A stretch of DNA of 6,738 bases, from NCBI GenBank assembly GCA_015062085.1, contig SUVI01000181.1, positions 1-6,738 of the forward strand. The letters run 5' to 3'. The translations under genes were made by a program, and so were the position numbers. This document shows positions 1 to 6,180 of the stretch, piece after piece. The notes under the pieces were generated by a model, which saw nothing but the letters and a program-made list of their open reading frames with translations, did no database searches and was not told the DNA's origin. This DNA is from Planctomycetaceae bacterium. GTDB lineage: Bacteria; Planctomycetota; Planctomycetia; Pirellulales; Thermoguttaceae. The number at the start of each line of letters is the position of its first letter. The stretch's first letter is position 1.

Positions 1-1102
1 GGATGGTGTATTCGGTGAGGCCCTTGCCGCGCGGGACCTGAATGAGCGTTTTGCCGTCGGCGGTGAACAGGATACCGTCCTCGCTCTTGAAATGCGTATT
101 GCCCGCGGAGACACGGATCTCGGTCAGTTGATAGCACGCGGCAAATGGACCGCCGCCAATGCTCGTCACGCTGTCGGGGATCGTCACCGACGTGAGGCTA
201 CCGCACCAGCTGAACGCGGAATCTCCAATGCTCGTCACGCTGTCGGGGATCGTCACCGACGTGAGGCGCCAGCATTCGTAGAACGCTTCATTTCCAATGC
301 TCGTTACGCTGTTGGGGATCGTCACCGACGTGAGGCTCTCGCACCAGCTGAACGCTTCATTTCCAATGCTCGTCACGCTGTCGGGGATCGTCACCGACGT
401 GAGGCTCTCGCAGCCCCTGAACGCGGAATCTCCAATGCTCGTCACGCTGTTGGGGATCGTCACCGACGTGAGGCTCTCGCAGCTGTGAAACGCGCCATTT
501 TCAATGCTCTTCACGCTGTCGGGGATCGTCACCGACGTGAGGCTCTCGCACCAGCTGAACGCGAAATTTCCAATGCTCGTCACGCTGTTGGGGATCGTCA
601 CCGACGTGAGGCTCTTGCAGGAGCTGAACGCGGAATTTCCAATGCTCGTCACGCTGTCGGGGATCGTCACCGACGTGAGGCTCTCGCACTCGCTGAATGC
701 GGAGTCTCCAATGCTCGTCACGCTGTCGGGGATCGTCACCGACGTGAGGCTCTCGCAGCTGTAGAACGCGCCCTCTCCAATGCTCGTCACGCTGTTGGGG
801 ATCGTCACCGACGTGAGGCTCTTACAGTTGCTGAACGCGTACTCTCCAATGCTCGTGACGCTTTCGGGGATCGTCACCGACGTGAGGCTCTCGCAGCCCC
901 TGAACGCGTCATCTCCAATGCTCGTCACGCTGTCGGGGATCGTCACCGACGTGAGGCTCTTGCAGGAGCTGAACGCGGAATTTCCAATGCTCGTCACGGG
1001 GAGGCCGTCGATGGATGAGGGGATGGTGACGGAGGAGGCGGAGCCGGTGTATTTCGTGATCTCGATGTGGTCGTCGCGGACGGTGTATTTGAAGTCGGTC
1101 AT
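1..1102 (-). CDS. BspA-type leucine-rich-repeat protein (LRR_5 family), 3' end outside the window
   Basis: Reading the minus strand from ATG at 1102 gives an open frame of 367 codons that runs off the window edge. The protein begins [20 protein letters not shown], then has one degenerate unit followed by 12 units of 23 residues. Each unit is close to SLTSVTIP(D/N)SVTSIG(D/N/E)xAFxxC, the consensus of BspA/TpLRR-type repeats. After the array comes a cap-like stretch containing [18 protein letters not shown] and [15 protein letters not shown], a segment that commonly interrupts such arrays in gut bacteria. Start choice: AAAGGG lies 5 bases upstream of this ATG. No signal peptide is visible at the N-terminus, so export would need a C-terminal signal that lies outside the window, or the protein is cytoplasmic. 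BspA-like proteins are known as surface or adhesion proteins, but the ligand here cannot be inferred. All other frames that stay open here are by-products of the repeat. Confidence 0.9.
   Translation of the reverse strand, partial: MTDFKYTVRDDHIEITKYTGSASSVTIPSSIDGLPVTSIGNSAFSSCKSLTSVTIPDSVTSIGDDAFRGCESLTSVTIPESVTSIGEYAFSNCKSLTSVTIPNSVTSIGEGAFYSCESLTSVTIPDSVTSIGDSAFSECESLTSVTIPDSVTSIGNSAFSSCKSLTSVTIPNSVTSIGNFAFSWCESLTSVTIPDSVKSIENGAFHSCESLTSVTIPNSVTSIGDSAFRGCESLTSVTIPDSVTSIGNEAFSWCESLTSVTIPNSVTSIGNEAFYECWRLTSVTIPDSVTSIGDSAFSWCGSLTSVTIPDSVTSIGGGPFAACYQLTEIRVSAGNTHFKSEDGILFTADGKTLIQVPRGKGLTEYTI
168..1003 (-). repeat. Tandem 69-bp coding repeat, 12 units plus a diverged terminal unit
   Basis: The core GGGGATCGTCACCGACGTG (plus-strand reading) recurs at exact 69-base steps, beginning at about 176, 245, 314, 383, 452, 521, 590, 659, 728, 797, 866 and 935. 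Each unit encodes one 23-residue leucine-rich repeat. The core is almost invariant even at third codon positions. Variation is concentrated in a roughly 27-base segment encoding the two residues after Gly, the two before Cys and the one after it. A further, diverged unit sits at the N-terminal end of the protein (about 1004-1040), where the core reads SIDGLPV instead of SVTSIG. Confidence 0.95.
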
Positions 1103-1107
1103 GATGG

Positions 1108-1113
1108 CCCTTT
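1108..1113 (-). promoter_or_regulatory. Ribosome binding site of the LRR gene
   Basis: On the minus strand AAAGGG precedes the ATG at 1102 by 5 bases. It is a partial Shine-Dalgarno match and supports this start over other positions. No in-frame upstream ATG with a better site was seen. Confidence 0.5.
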
Positions 1114-1220
1114 CGTGTAAATGGAAATGGGAATTTTTTAACTCTGTAATATTATTAGGAGACGGAGGATCCGATTTTATGCAAATTTTGAGGTCCATTC
1201 GGGAACTGCGTGCCAGTTTT

Positions 1221-1425
1221 ACCACTGAATACACTGAAAACTCACAGAGAAACACTGATCTTGGTGCAAAAAACAGTAAAAATAGATCGCGCGAACATTT
1301 TTTAATTTTAAAAATTTATTTGCGTCTTTTCGTGTTTTCCGTGAAATTCGTGTCAGGGCACGTTCACTCCCTTTTTCCTCTTTCTTTTCAGTGTGAGTCT
1401 GCGTCTCTTCGGTGCACTCAGTGGT
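1221..1425. repeat. Intergenic inverted-repeat element with ACCACTGA termini
   Basis: The left end reads ACCACTGAATACACTGAA (1221-1238). The right end, read on the other strand from 1425 to 1408, gives ACCACTGAGTGCACCGAA. These match at 15 of 18 positions and all three differences are transitions. Inside each arm, short CAC/CAG-plus-GA words recur roughly every 9-10 bases (CACTGA, CACAGA, CACTGA on the left; CGTGTT, CCGTGA, TCGTGT on the right). The middle (about 1297-1320) is nearly pure A/T. Elements of this look, often ACCAC(G/A)GA-rich, are familiar in intergenic DNA of Planctomycetes, Verrucomicrobia and some other phyla. That comparison is from memory. No transposase is encoded. Confidence 0.7.
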
Positions 1426-1551
1426 GAGATCGGAACCTGGATCGGTACGTACTTTCCGGAAGAGCCAAATTTTTTAGGCGATCTCTAAAATTTTCTGTTT
1501 TTAAACAGGCAATTTCTAAAAACCTCGTTAGTCACCACAAGTGTAAACATG

Positions 1552-1580
1552 ATTATAACATGGGGTGAAAATGTTGTCAA
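1552..1580 (-). promoter_or_regulatory. Perfect-consensus sigma70 promoter reading toward the LRR gene
   Basis: On the minus strand TTGACA (1580-1575) is followed after exactly 17 bases by TATAAT (1557-1552). The base pattern TGT just before the -10 also gives an extended -10 TG. Transcription would start near 1545 and run toward the LRR start at 1102, giving an untranslated leader of about 440 bases that includes the inverted-repeat element. No other minus-strand promoter of comparable quality was found nearer the LRR gene. An unannotated small RNA made from this promoter is the alternative. Confidence 0.75.
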
Positions 1581-1604
1581 GGGGGTGGCGGAAGATGATC
1601 TCTG

Positions 1605-1617
1605 GGGAAATTTTCCC
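1605..1617. promoter_or_regulatory. 13-bp palindrome upstream of the promoter, possible operator
   Basis: GGGAAA-T-TTTCCC is a perfect palindrome whose edge is 24 bases upstream of the -35 element of the minus-strand promoter. This position would suit an activator site. No protein can be assigned and the match could be chance in AT-rich DNA. Confidence 0.25.
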
Positions 1618-1646
1618 TAAATTTAGCCCTATTTGAATGGATCTTT

Positions 1647-1685
1647 AATGGGGAAGTCGGTGAAAAATCAAAGAACTCCCCCATT
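1647..1685 (-). terminator. Stem-loop after rph, weak terminator candidate
   Basis: AATGGGGAAG (1647-1656) can pair with CTCCCCCATT (1676-1685), a 10-bp stem with one wobble pair and a 19-base loop. It begins 18 bases beyond the rph stop. There is no T-run after the stem on the minus strand, so it is not a canonical intrinsic terminator. It could instead act as an mRNA 3'-end stabiliser. Confidence 0.35.
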
Positions 1686-1703
1686 TCGGATCGTGCGAGC
1701 GGT

Positions 1704-2426
1704 TCAGTTTTCGTTTTTCTGCAGCTCGGTCAGCTCGCCGATCCCTTTTTTCGCAAGTGCGAGCAGGGCAGCGAGCTGGTTTTCGTCGAACGTCGCTTCT
1801 TCACCGGTTCCCTGGATCTCGATGAAACGTCCTCCCGCAGTCATGACGACATTCATGTCGACTTCTGCGGCAGCATCTTCCAGATAACAGAGATCCAGAC
1901 GCGGTTCACCGTCCACGAGGCCGACGCTCACGGCAGCCGCGTAGTCTCGAACCGGAAAGTCAGGGTCTCCCGGCTTCATTCCTTGGAATTCCTCGATGGA
2001 ATGAAGTGCATCCAGCAGCGCGATCATCGCCCCGGTGATGGAGAGCGTTCTCGTGCCTCCGTCAGCCTGGAGCACATCGCAATCGATCGTGACGGCGCGC
2101 GGCCCGAGTTTTTCCAGGTCAACGACGGCACGCAGACTGCGTCCGATCAGACGCTGGATCTCTGAGGAACGTCCGTCGATCTTTCCGCTGCGTTCGCGGC
2201 TTTTTCGTGGAGAAGTACTGCCGGGCATCATGGAATACTCAGCAGTGACCCAGCCGCGGTTTTCTTCCGGATCCATCCAAGCGGGGAGTTTGGAAGAGAC
2301 GGAGGCGGTGCAGAGGACCATCGTTTCGCCGGCGCGGATCAGGACGCTTCCGGGCGTTTTGGTCGTGAAGTGCCGTAAAATGCTGATGGGACGGAGTTCG
2401 TTGGATTTTCTTTCGTCTGGACGCAT
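1704..2426 (-). CDS. rph: Ribonuclease PH
   Basis: RNase PH is a phosphorolytic 3'-to-5' exoribonuclease that trims tRNA precursor 3' ends using inorganic phosphate and releasing nucleoside diphosphates. It works as a ring-shaped hexamer in the cytoplasm. The 240-residue length fits the family (about 240-260). Visible signatures in order are MRPDER at the N-terminus, VLCTASV (37-43), [11 protein letters not shown] (61-71), [14 protein letters not shown] (86-99) with Arg86, [12 protein letters not shown] (116-127) with the phosphate-binding Gly-Thr-Arg at 124-126, and [11 protein letters not shown] (186-196) with the acidic residues of the active site. All key residues appear intact. Start choice: ATG at 2426 follows AAAGGAG with good spacing and matches the family N-terminus. 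An in-frame ATG at 2621 would add 65 residues with no resemblance to the family. The usual partner rdgB is not adjacent. Confidence 0.97.
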   Translation of the reverse strand: MRPDERKSNELRPISILRHFTTKTPGSVLIRAGETMVLCTASVSSKLPAWMDPEENRGWVTAEYSMMPGSTSPRKSRERSGKIDGRSSEIQRLIGRSLRAVVDLEKLGPRAVTIDCDVLQADGGTRTLSITGAMIALLDALHSIEEFQGMKPGDPDFPVRDYAAAVSVGLVDGEPRLDLCYLEDAAAEVDMNVVMTAGGRFIEIQGTGEEATFDENQLAALLALAKKGIGELTELQKNEN

Positions 2427-2726
2427 AAAAGCTCCTTTCTGGAATGCGCGGAACGTGTGTTGTTGGGCCGTATGGCGTTGGGGCAAAGAGGGATCTCGCC
2501 GAGTCTGGGATGTGGAGAAAACATGACAGCGAGACGGTCTGAAACATAAAGAGTGGGTCCAGGGTCCGTGCTGTTTGGTGAATTTTCTCCAAATTCTCAG
2601 TGTTTTGACGAAATTTCTCAAATTTACTATTTACTTTTTCGGATTTTTTTGGTAGTTTAATTTCATAGAGTTTCCTGAAACCCGGATTTTGCCCGGAAAA
2701 ACCACAGAACCCCACACGTAACGATC
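2427..2726. promoter_or_regulatory. Divergent intergenic region between rph and the exported protein gene
   Basis: This 300-bp stretch must hold the promoters of both flanking divergent genes. The part nearest rph is of ordinary base composition, while 2580-2670 is AT-rich. One weak plus-strand candidate is TTGACG (2605-2610), then 17 bases, then TATTTA (2628-2633), which has a good -35 but a poor -10. No convincing rph promoter was identified. No RNA gene or repeat was recognised. Confidence 0.4.
2432..2438 (-). promoter_or_regulatory. Strong Shine-Dalgarno that fixes the rph start
   Basis: AAAGGAG on the minus strand ends 5 bases before the ATG at 2426. It is the best ribosome binding site in the window and rules out the longer in-frame start at 2621. 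Confidence 0.85.
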
Positions 2727-3632
2727 ATGGCCAGATCATTTTGTTTTCCAAACCGCAAATTTCGTTTAGCGCGGCATTTCCATTTCGTAGTCTGTACGAT
2801 CTGCACGCTCGTATTCTGCTCCTTTTGGGCCTTGAGCTTCTGTTTTGTCTCTTCGGCATTCGCAGATGGACCGGCCGTCATTTCCGCAGGACATTCCGAA
2901 GAAGATACGGTATCGGTGACGACAAATAGTGAATTTCGCGTTAATTACAAAATCATGAACAAAGACGGGTCGGAGGTCATTTCGTCGGGAAAAACGATCT
3001 TTGCCGACGGCAATGCCTACGATTTTGTGGATCATTCGGATGAGATCATCGTTTTCAACATGCGGTCAAAAAAGATCTACGTGCTGGACATTAAGGCGCG
3101 AAAGAAGTGGGAGACGACTCCGGAAGAAGTCCATCAGTACGCTACCCGTATTTGCCGCTGGGGAATGGGACACGAAAACGAGGCGGTCCGAAAGTTCTTT
3201 TTGCCGGAATTTAAGGTGAGTTACGACGAAGAGAAGCAGGAGTACTCTTTTGTTTCGGAGAGTTTTTCGTATCTTGTGACGGCATCCAAGGTGCAGAAGC
3301 CGGAAATGCTGGAGCTTTACCGTCGATTCGCGCGTCTTTCGTGCCAGACGAACATGACGCTTTCGCCGGGCTCGCGGACACTTTATGCTCGTTCTCAGGT
3401 CAACGATACGGTTTTCAATGCCAATGCGCTCATTGATCGGCTTCAGCTGACGCTCCAGGAGACGCACGGTCCGTTCAGTAAGACGCTCGTTCTTCTTTCT
3501 GACTATCAGTATCTGCCGCGGCTGGTGGATACGGACCGAACGCTGATCCGGCAAGTGGAAGACTATCTGGCGCTCTTCCAGAATACGACACTCCGTCATT
3601 TTCAGAGTAAACGGATGAATGCGGGAAAGTAA
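2727..3632 (+). CDS. Exported protein of unknown function, planctomycete-type
   Basis: The protein has 301 residues. A basic N-terminus (arginines and lysine at 3-16) leads into a long hydrophobic stretch (about 19-41) and a Sec-type cleavage site after Ala-Phe-Ala at 44-46, so it is probably secreted or periplasmic. The mature part starts with beta-rich sequence including SGKTIFADGNAYDF (87-100) and EIIVFNMRSKKIYVLDIKARKKWET (106-130). Its pattern of short strands, in which a value is set, stored and read out, recalls LolA/outer-membrane-lipoprotein-carrier-like folds, but no diagnostic motif is present. A helical C-terminal half follows (about 190-295). It resembles hypothetical proteins I recall from Planctomycetes, but the function is unknown. 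The ATG at 2727 lacks a clear Shine-Dalgarno; it is the only start that keeps the full signal peptide. The gene is a single transcription unit closed by a terminator. Confidence 0.85.
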   Translation: MARSFCFPNRKFRLARHFHFVVCTICTLVFCSFWALSFCFVSSAFADGPAVISAGHSEEDTVSVTTNSEFRVNYKIMNKDGSEVISSGKTIFADGNAYDFVDHSDEIIVFNMRSKKIYVLDIKARKKWETTPEEVHQYATRICRWGMGHENEAVRKFFLPEFKVSYDEEKQEYSFVSESFSYLVTASKVQKPEMLELYRRFARLSCQTNMTLSPGSRTLYARSQVNDTVFNANALIDRLQLTLQETHGPFSKTLVLLSDYQYLPRLVDTDRTLIRQVEDYLALFQNTTLRHFQSKRMNAGK

Positions 3633-3648
3633 TGTAAGGGCTGCCATT

Positions 3649-3695
3649 AAAAGCCGGAGACCGGAAGCAGAAAGATCCGGGGTCCGGTTTTTTTT
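3649..3695 (+). terminator. Intrinsic terminator of the exported protein gene
   Basis: CCGGAGACCGGA (3654-3665) pairs with TCCGGGGTCCGG (3676-3687), two 5-bp GC-rich helices separated by a 2x2 internal mismatch, with a 10-base loop. Eight T residues follow (3688-3695), and the A-run before the stem extends it. It lies 16 bases beyond the stop codon at 3632. Confidence 0.88.
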
Positions 3696-3780
3696 GTGAA
3701 ATTCGGGAAAATGGAGACTTTCGGAGTGCCTGAGACCAGGAAATTTTTAGGAATTTTGCAGAAAATCTCCTTCACCCCCC

Positions 3781-3809
3781 TTAACAATTCGAGTGAGGAT
3801 GAGTAAAAT
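3781..3809 (+). promoter_or_regulatory. Probable sigma70 promoter of the 3859-6081 operon
   Basis: TTAACA (3781-3786), a 17-base spacer and TAAAAT (3804-3809) each match the consensus hexamers at five of six bases. Transcription would start near 3816 and give a leader of about 43 bases before the ATG at 3859. It sits just after the upstream terminator, as expected for a new transcription unit. Confidence 0.6.
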
Positions 3810-3858
3810 AAAAGTGTTTTGAAGACGAGTTTGGAATTTTGGGAGTGAACTTTTTGCG

Positions 3859-4929
3859 ATGAACTGGAATGAAGTGAACGCGGAACAGGAGTGGGATGAG
3901 AGCGTCCCGCCGTTTGACCTGGAAGATGATGCGGAGGAAAAGGAGCCGTTCGATTTTTCAGACGTGGATTCTATGGAAAAGGAACCGCTCGTGCATGATG
4001 CGGAGCCGGCCTATGACGTGACGCTTGCCGAGGAGGCTTCCCGTGAGTACGTTGGAAAGTGGAATCGCCTGATCAGTCAGACGAACTGGGAAAAGGGCGA
4101 GGTCATTTTCAAGTGGCGCGAGAGCATGATCGCGTCCGGCGTTCCGAATCAGCTGTTCAGCGATGAAGCATGGAGTCGGCGTGTGGGAAACGTCACGAGT
4201 CAGCACGTAGGGCGTTTGCGCCGCGTGTTTGAGCGTTTTGGAGACACGCATGACCAGTATGCCGGTCTTTTCTGGAGCCATTTTCAGGCTGCGCTGGATT
4301 GGGAGGATGCGGAGGTCTGGCTTGAGGGGGCGTCGCAGAATCGCTGGAGTGTCTCGGCCATGCGGAAGCAGAGGTGGATCGCGATCGGTGCTCCGCCGGA
4401 ACTCAAACCGCGAGAAGAGGACATCGTGCTTGCTGAGCTGGATGAAGACGTTGCGGCCGGAATGGATTCCGCGGCACTTTCCGGAATGACGGGGAGTGCG
4501 GTCTTTCCGAGTCCCGAGCAGGCTGGAAGAGTTCAGGCGGACGGCGTCGTGTCTGGAACTGCGCGCGATATGGGGGGACGGGGAGACGATTTTGCGGATG
4601 GACTTTCCGAGGATGGGGGGTCCAGCAAAAAGGGAATGGGCGGATCTGAATGGGATCTCACGGATACGGACCGCTCTCCCGATGCAGTACCGCCGGCAGT
4701 CGAGGCGGACATCATGGGAACTTCAGGGCGCGGGATCGAGGACGAAATGCGCGGTTCCGTGGCTCCGCAGCGTCTTTTTGAAAACTTGCCGCAGCTTCCA
4801 TCCGATTTGGAAGAAGCGATGGAAATGTTCAAGCTGGCCATCCTGAACCACAAATTGGCCAATTGGAATCAGGTCACGAAAGAAGACGTTCAGCTGGTCC
4901 TTGCCGCGCTGCGTCAGCTCTGTGAGTAG
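3859..4929 (+). CDS. Conserved protein of unknown function with acidic N-terminus and helical core
   Basis: The 356-residue protein is soluble, with no signal peptide or membrane segment. Four parts are visible. An acidic N-terminal tail (1-55, many Asp/Glu) is followed by a compact, Trp-rich helical core (about 57-195) that includes WNRLISQTNWEKGEVIFKWRE (68-88), WSRRVGNVTSQHVGRLRRVFERFG (105-128), FWSHFQAALDWEDAEVWLEGA (138-158) and WSVSAMRKQRW (163-173). A low-complexity Gly/Ser/Asp-rich linker spans about 196-305. A C-terminal helical module (312-354) contains EEAMEMFKLAILNHKL and VQLVLAALRQL. The core plus C-terminal module resembles hypothetical proteins I recall from Planctomycetes. 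The successive helices with basic Arg-rich segments would suit DNA binding or a scaffold, but this is only a suggestion. A GGGAG lies 13 bases before the ATG, a long spacing. It is probably co-transcribed with apbE. Confidence 0.88.
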   Translation: MNWNEVNAEQEWDESVPPFDLEDDAEEKEPFDFSDVDSMEKEPLVHDAEPAYDVTLAEEASREYVGKWNRLISQTNWEKGEVIFKWRESMIASGVPNQLFSDEAWSRRVGNVTSQHVGRLRRVFERFGDTHDQYAGLFWSHFQAALDWEDAEVWLEGASQNRWSVSAMRKQRWIAIGAPPELKPREEDIVLAELDEDVAAGMDSAALSGMTGSAVFPSPEQAGRVQADGVVSGTARDMGGRGDDFADGLSEDGGSSKKGMGGSEWDLTDTDRSPDAVPPAVEADIMGTSGRGIEDEMRGSVAPQRLFENLPQLPSDLEEAMEMFKLAILNHKLANWNQVTKEDVQLVLAALRQLCE

Positions 4930-4932
4930 CGG

Positions 4933-6081
4933 ATGACGGTGTTCAGGGCGGAAAGAGAAAGAATGGCGCCGGAGCAGAAAATTCCCTTTTGGGAAAAGAA
5001 CGGGCGTCGGATCTTTTTAGGTTTCCTGCTCTGCGTACTTCTGTTTTCGTGGAGCAGGATCCAGTCATCGGAGAGGAAGACGACGCTGCTGGTGCATCCC
5101 GTCGGCGTGATGGGAACGTCCTGCACCCTTTGCGTGACAGTCCGAAATTGCGATATTCAGACTGGCAATGCGCTCTTGAAAGAGGCGGAACGGGAACTTC
5201 GACGTTACGAGCAGTTCACCAGCACTTGGATCGAGACTTCCGAGATCAGCCGCCTGAATCGGGCGAAAGCAGGCGAAACGCTGACGCTTTCTCCAGTGAC
5301 GCTCGCGTTTCTGCATGAAGCGCGAAAGGCGTTTGACGCGACGCATGGTGCATTTGACGTGACCTGCGGGACGCTTTGGATGCATTGGAAAGCGTGTGAG
5401 AAAGAGGGACGGATCCCGTCACGTGAGGAACTTGCGGAGATCCGGAGTGCCGCGGGCTGGGACGCATTGGAAGTGGATGGAAACCGTGTTACGAAACGTT
5501 CGGAGCTGCTCTGCTTCGTGACGGGCGGTCTTGCTAAAGGACTTGCCATTGATGCTGCGCTTCGCATTTTAGCGGACGATCCGGCTGTCTGTTCCGCGTT
5601 CGTGGAAGTCGGCGGCGACCTCGCAACGTACCAAAGTACCGTTCCTATCGAGATCGCAGATCCACTTTGGGAAGGAAGTGGCACTCATGGCGAACTAGAG
5701 GGAACTGGGGACTTTAGCGGCTCTGGAAGTGCTGGAAGTGCTGGAAGTGCTGGAAGTGCTGGAAGTCGAGGGGAGACGGTCGGAAAAAGGACGCTTTTCG
5801 TTGAAAATGGCGGAGTTTGCACGAGCGGGCATCATGCGCGTTTTTTTGAGATCCAGGGCCGGCGTTTCAGTCAGATCCTAGACCCTTCGGACGGCTGGCC
5901 GGTGCCGGATTCGGGCATCGTGACCGTCACGGCTCCCTGTGCAGCTGAGGCGGACTATTGGGCCACGGCTTTGAGTATTTTGGGAGAACGCGGACTGGAG
6001 TTGCTGCCGGAAAATGTGAAGGCGGAATTTGGTGCTGAGGCGCAGGCTGAAAATTGCGCGTTGGTTTCTGATGCCCGCTGA
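4933..6081 (+). CDS. apbE: FAD:protein FMN transferase (ApbE family), membrane-anchored
   Basis: ApbE proteins move FMN from FAD onto a Thr/Ser of target proteins such as RnfG or NqrC, in a Mg-dependent reaction outside the cytoplasmic membrane. A single hydrophobic segment (about 27-42) after a basic stretch should anchor this protein in the membrane; no lipobox is seen. Family landmarks are MGTS (60-63), RYEQFTSTWIETSEISRLNR (91-110), GAFDVTCG (139-146), GGLAKG (198-203), VEVGGDL (224-230), CTSGHH (296-301) and ADYWATA (340-346) with the metal-binding-type Asp341 and Thr345. Two oddities stand out: the usual SHI(I/L)DP motif reads SQILDP (313-318), so a widely conserved His is Gln; and a low-complexity insert (about 247-285) contains tandem Gly-Ser-Ala. 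Starts: ATG 4933 is 3 bases after the previous stop but lacks a Shine-Dalgarno. ATG 4963 has GGAAAGAG upstream and may be the true start. No target protein is encoded nearby. Confidence 0.92.
   Translation: MTVFRAERERMAPEQKIPFWEKNGRRIFLGFLLCVLLFSWSRIQSSERKTTLLVHPVGVMGTSCTLCVTVRNCDIQTGNALLKEAERELRRYEQFTSTWIETSEISRLNRAKAGETLTLSPVTLAFLHEARKAFDATHGAFDVTCGTLWMHWKACEKEGRIPSREELAEIRSAAGWDALEVDGNRVTKRSELLCFVTGGLAKGLAIDAALRILADDPAVCSAFVEVGGDLATYQSTVPIEIADPLWEGSGTHGELEGTGDFSGSGSAGSAGSAGSAGSRGETVGKRTLFVENGGVCTSGHHARFFEIQGRRFSQILDPSDGWPVPDSGIVTVTAPCAAEADYWATALSILGERGLELLPENVKAEFGAEAQAENCALVSDAR
4951..4965 (+). promoter_or_regulatory. Alternative apbE start with better ribosome binding site
   Basis: GGAAAGAG and further purines lie directly before the in-frame ATG at 4963 (residue 11 of the longer form). 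The 4933 ATG has no comparable site. Both forms keep the full membrane segment, so the choice does not change the predicted topology. Confidence 0.45.
5725..5766 (+). repeat. 9-bp tandem repeat inside apbE
   Basis: GGAAGTGCT is repeated four times without change (5725-5760) and followed by a partial fifth copy GGAAGT (5761-5766). It encodes Gly-Ser-Ala four times, then Gly-Ser-Arg (residues 265-279). Copy-number change by slippage would alter length by three residues and keep the frame. Confidence 0.95.
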
Positions 6082-6180
6082 GCCGTTTTTGCAAAAGTTC
6101 CGGATCTTCGCCATTTTCCTGCCTAGACATTGGGACGCATGCGATTCGAGTGCGCTTGCCTCGGTCACACGCTTTTTTTT
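6082..6180 (+). terminator. Possible weak terminator after apbE
   Basis: A run of eight T residues at 6173-6180 follows the GC-containing stretch 6151-6172. The best local stem I find, AGTGCG with CACGCT, is short and has a mismatch, so this is a weak intrinsic-terminator candidate. The stretch 6082-6150 shows no gene. Confidence 0.3.

Larger units (their letters stand above)
1103..1703. other. 600-bp non-coding region between the LRR gene and rph
   Basis: No convincing gene is present. The region is richer in A and T than its neighbours. From left to right it holds an AT-rich stretch, an intergenic inverted-repeat element (1221-1425), a short AT-rich direct repeat (1477-1490 and 1508-1521, 12 of 14 identical), a strong minus-strand promoter (1552-1580), a 13-bp palindrome (1605-1617) and a stem-loop beyond the rph stop (1647-1685). 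Plus-strand open frames in this stretch read through the inverted repeat and have no family resemblance. Confidence 0.7.

Noticed and set aside
168..1003. Regular repeats of the LRR gene considered as a CRISPR array.
   Set aside because: The units are directly adjacent 69-bp coding repeats with no unique spacers and no cas gene; they translate to leucine-rich repeats.
92..1018. A 308-residue plus-strand protein made of 23-residue repeats ([13 protein letters not shown]).
   Set aside because: It is the antisense reading of the LRR array. The minus-strand reading matches the LRR_5 consensus, has a start with a ribosome binding site and a promoter, and must be the real one.
1179..1427. Open frame of 82 codons beginning [23 protein letters not shown], with AGGAGA-like bases upstream of its ATG.
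   Set aside because: It runs through the inverted-repeat element, whose ACTGAA words happen to lack stops in this frame. The peptide is compositionally odd and resembles no family, so it is a by-product of the repeat.
1485..1550. Minus-strand 21-codon open frame MFTLVVTNEVFRNC starting at 1550.
   Set aside because: Its ATG lies just after the -10 hexamer, before the expected transcript start, and there is no ribosome binding site.
1704..2621. Longer rph with a 65-residue N-terminal extension starting at 2621.
   Set aside because: The extension has no family resemblance, whereas ATG 2426 has a strong Shine-Dalgarno and gives the family N-terminus and length.
4565..4660. G-rich stretch in the 3859 gene considered as a G-quadruplex.
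   Set aside because: G-runs are separated by loops that are too long for a standard four-tract motif; the G content is explained by Gly codons of the linker.
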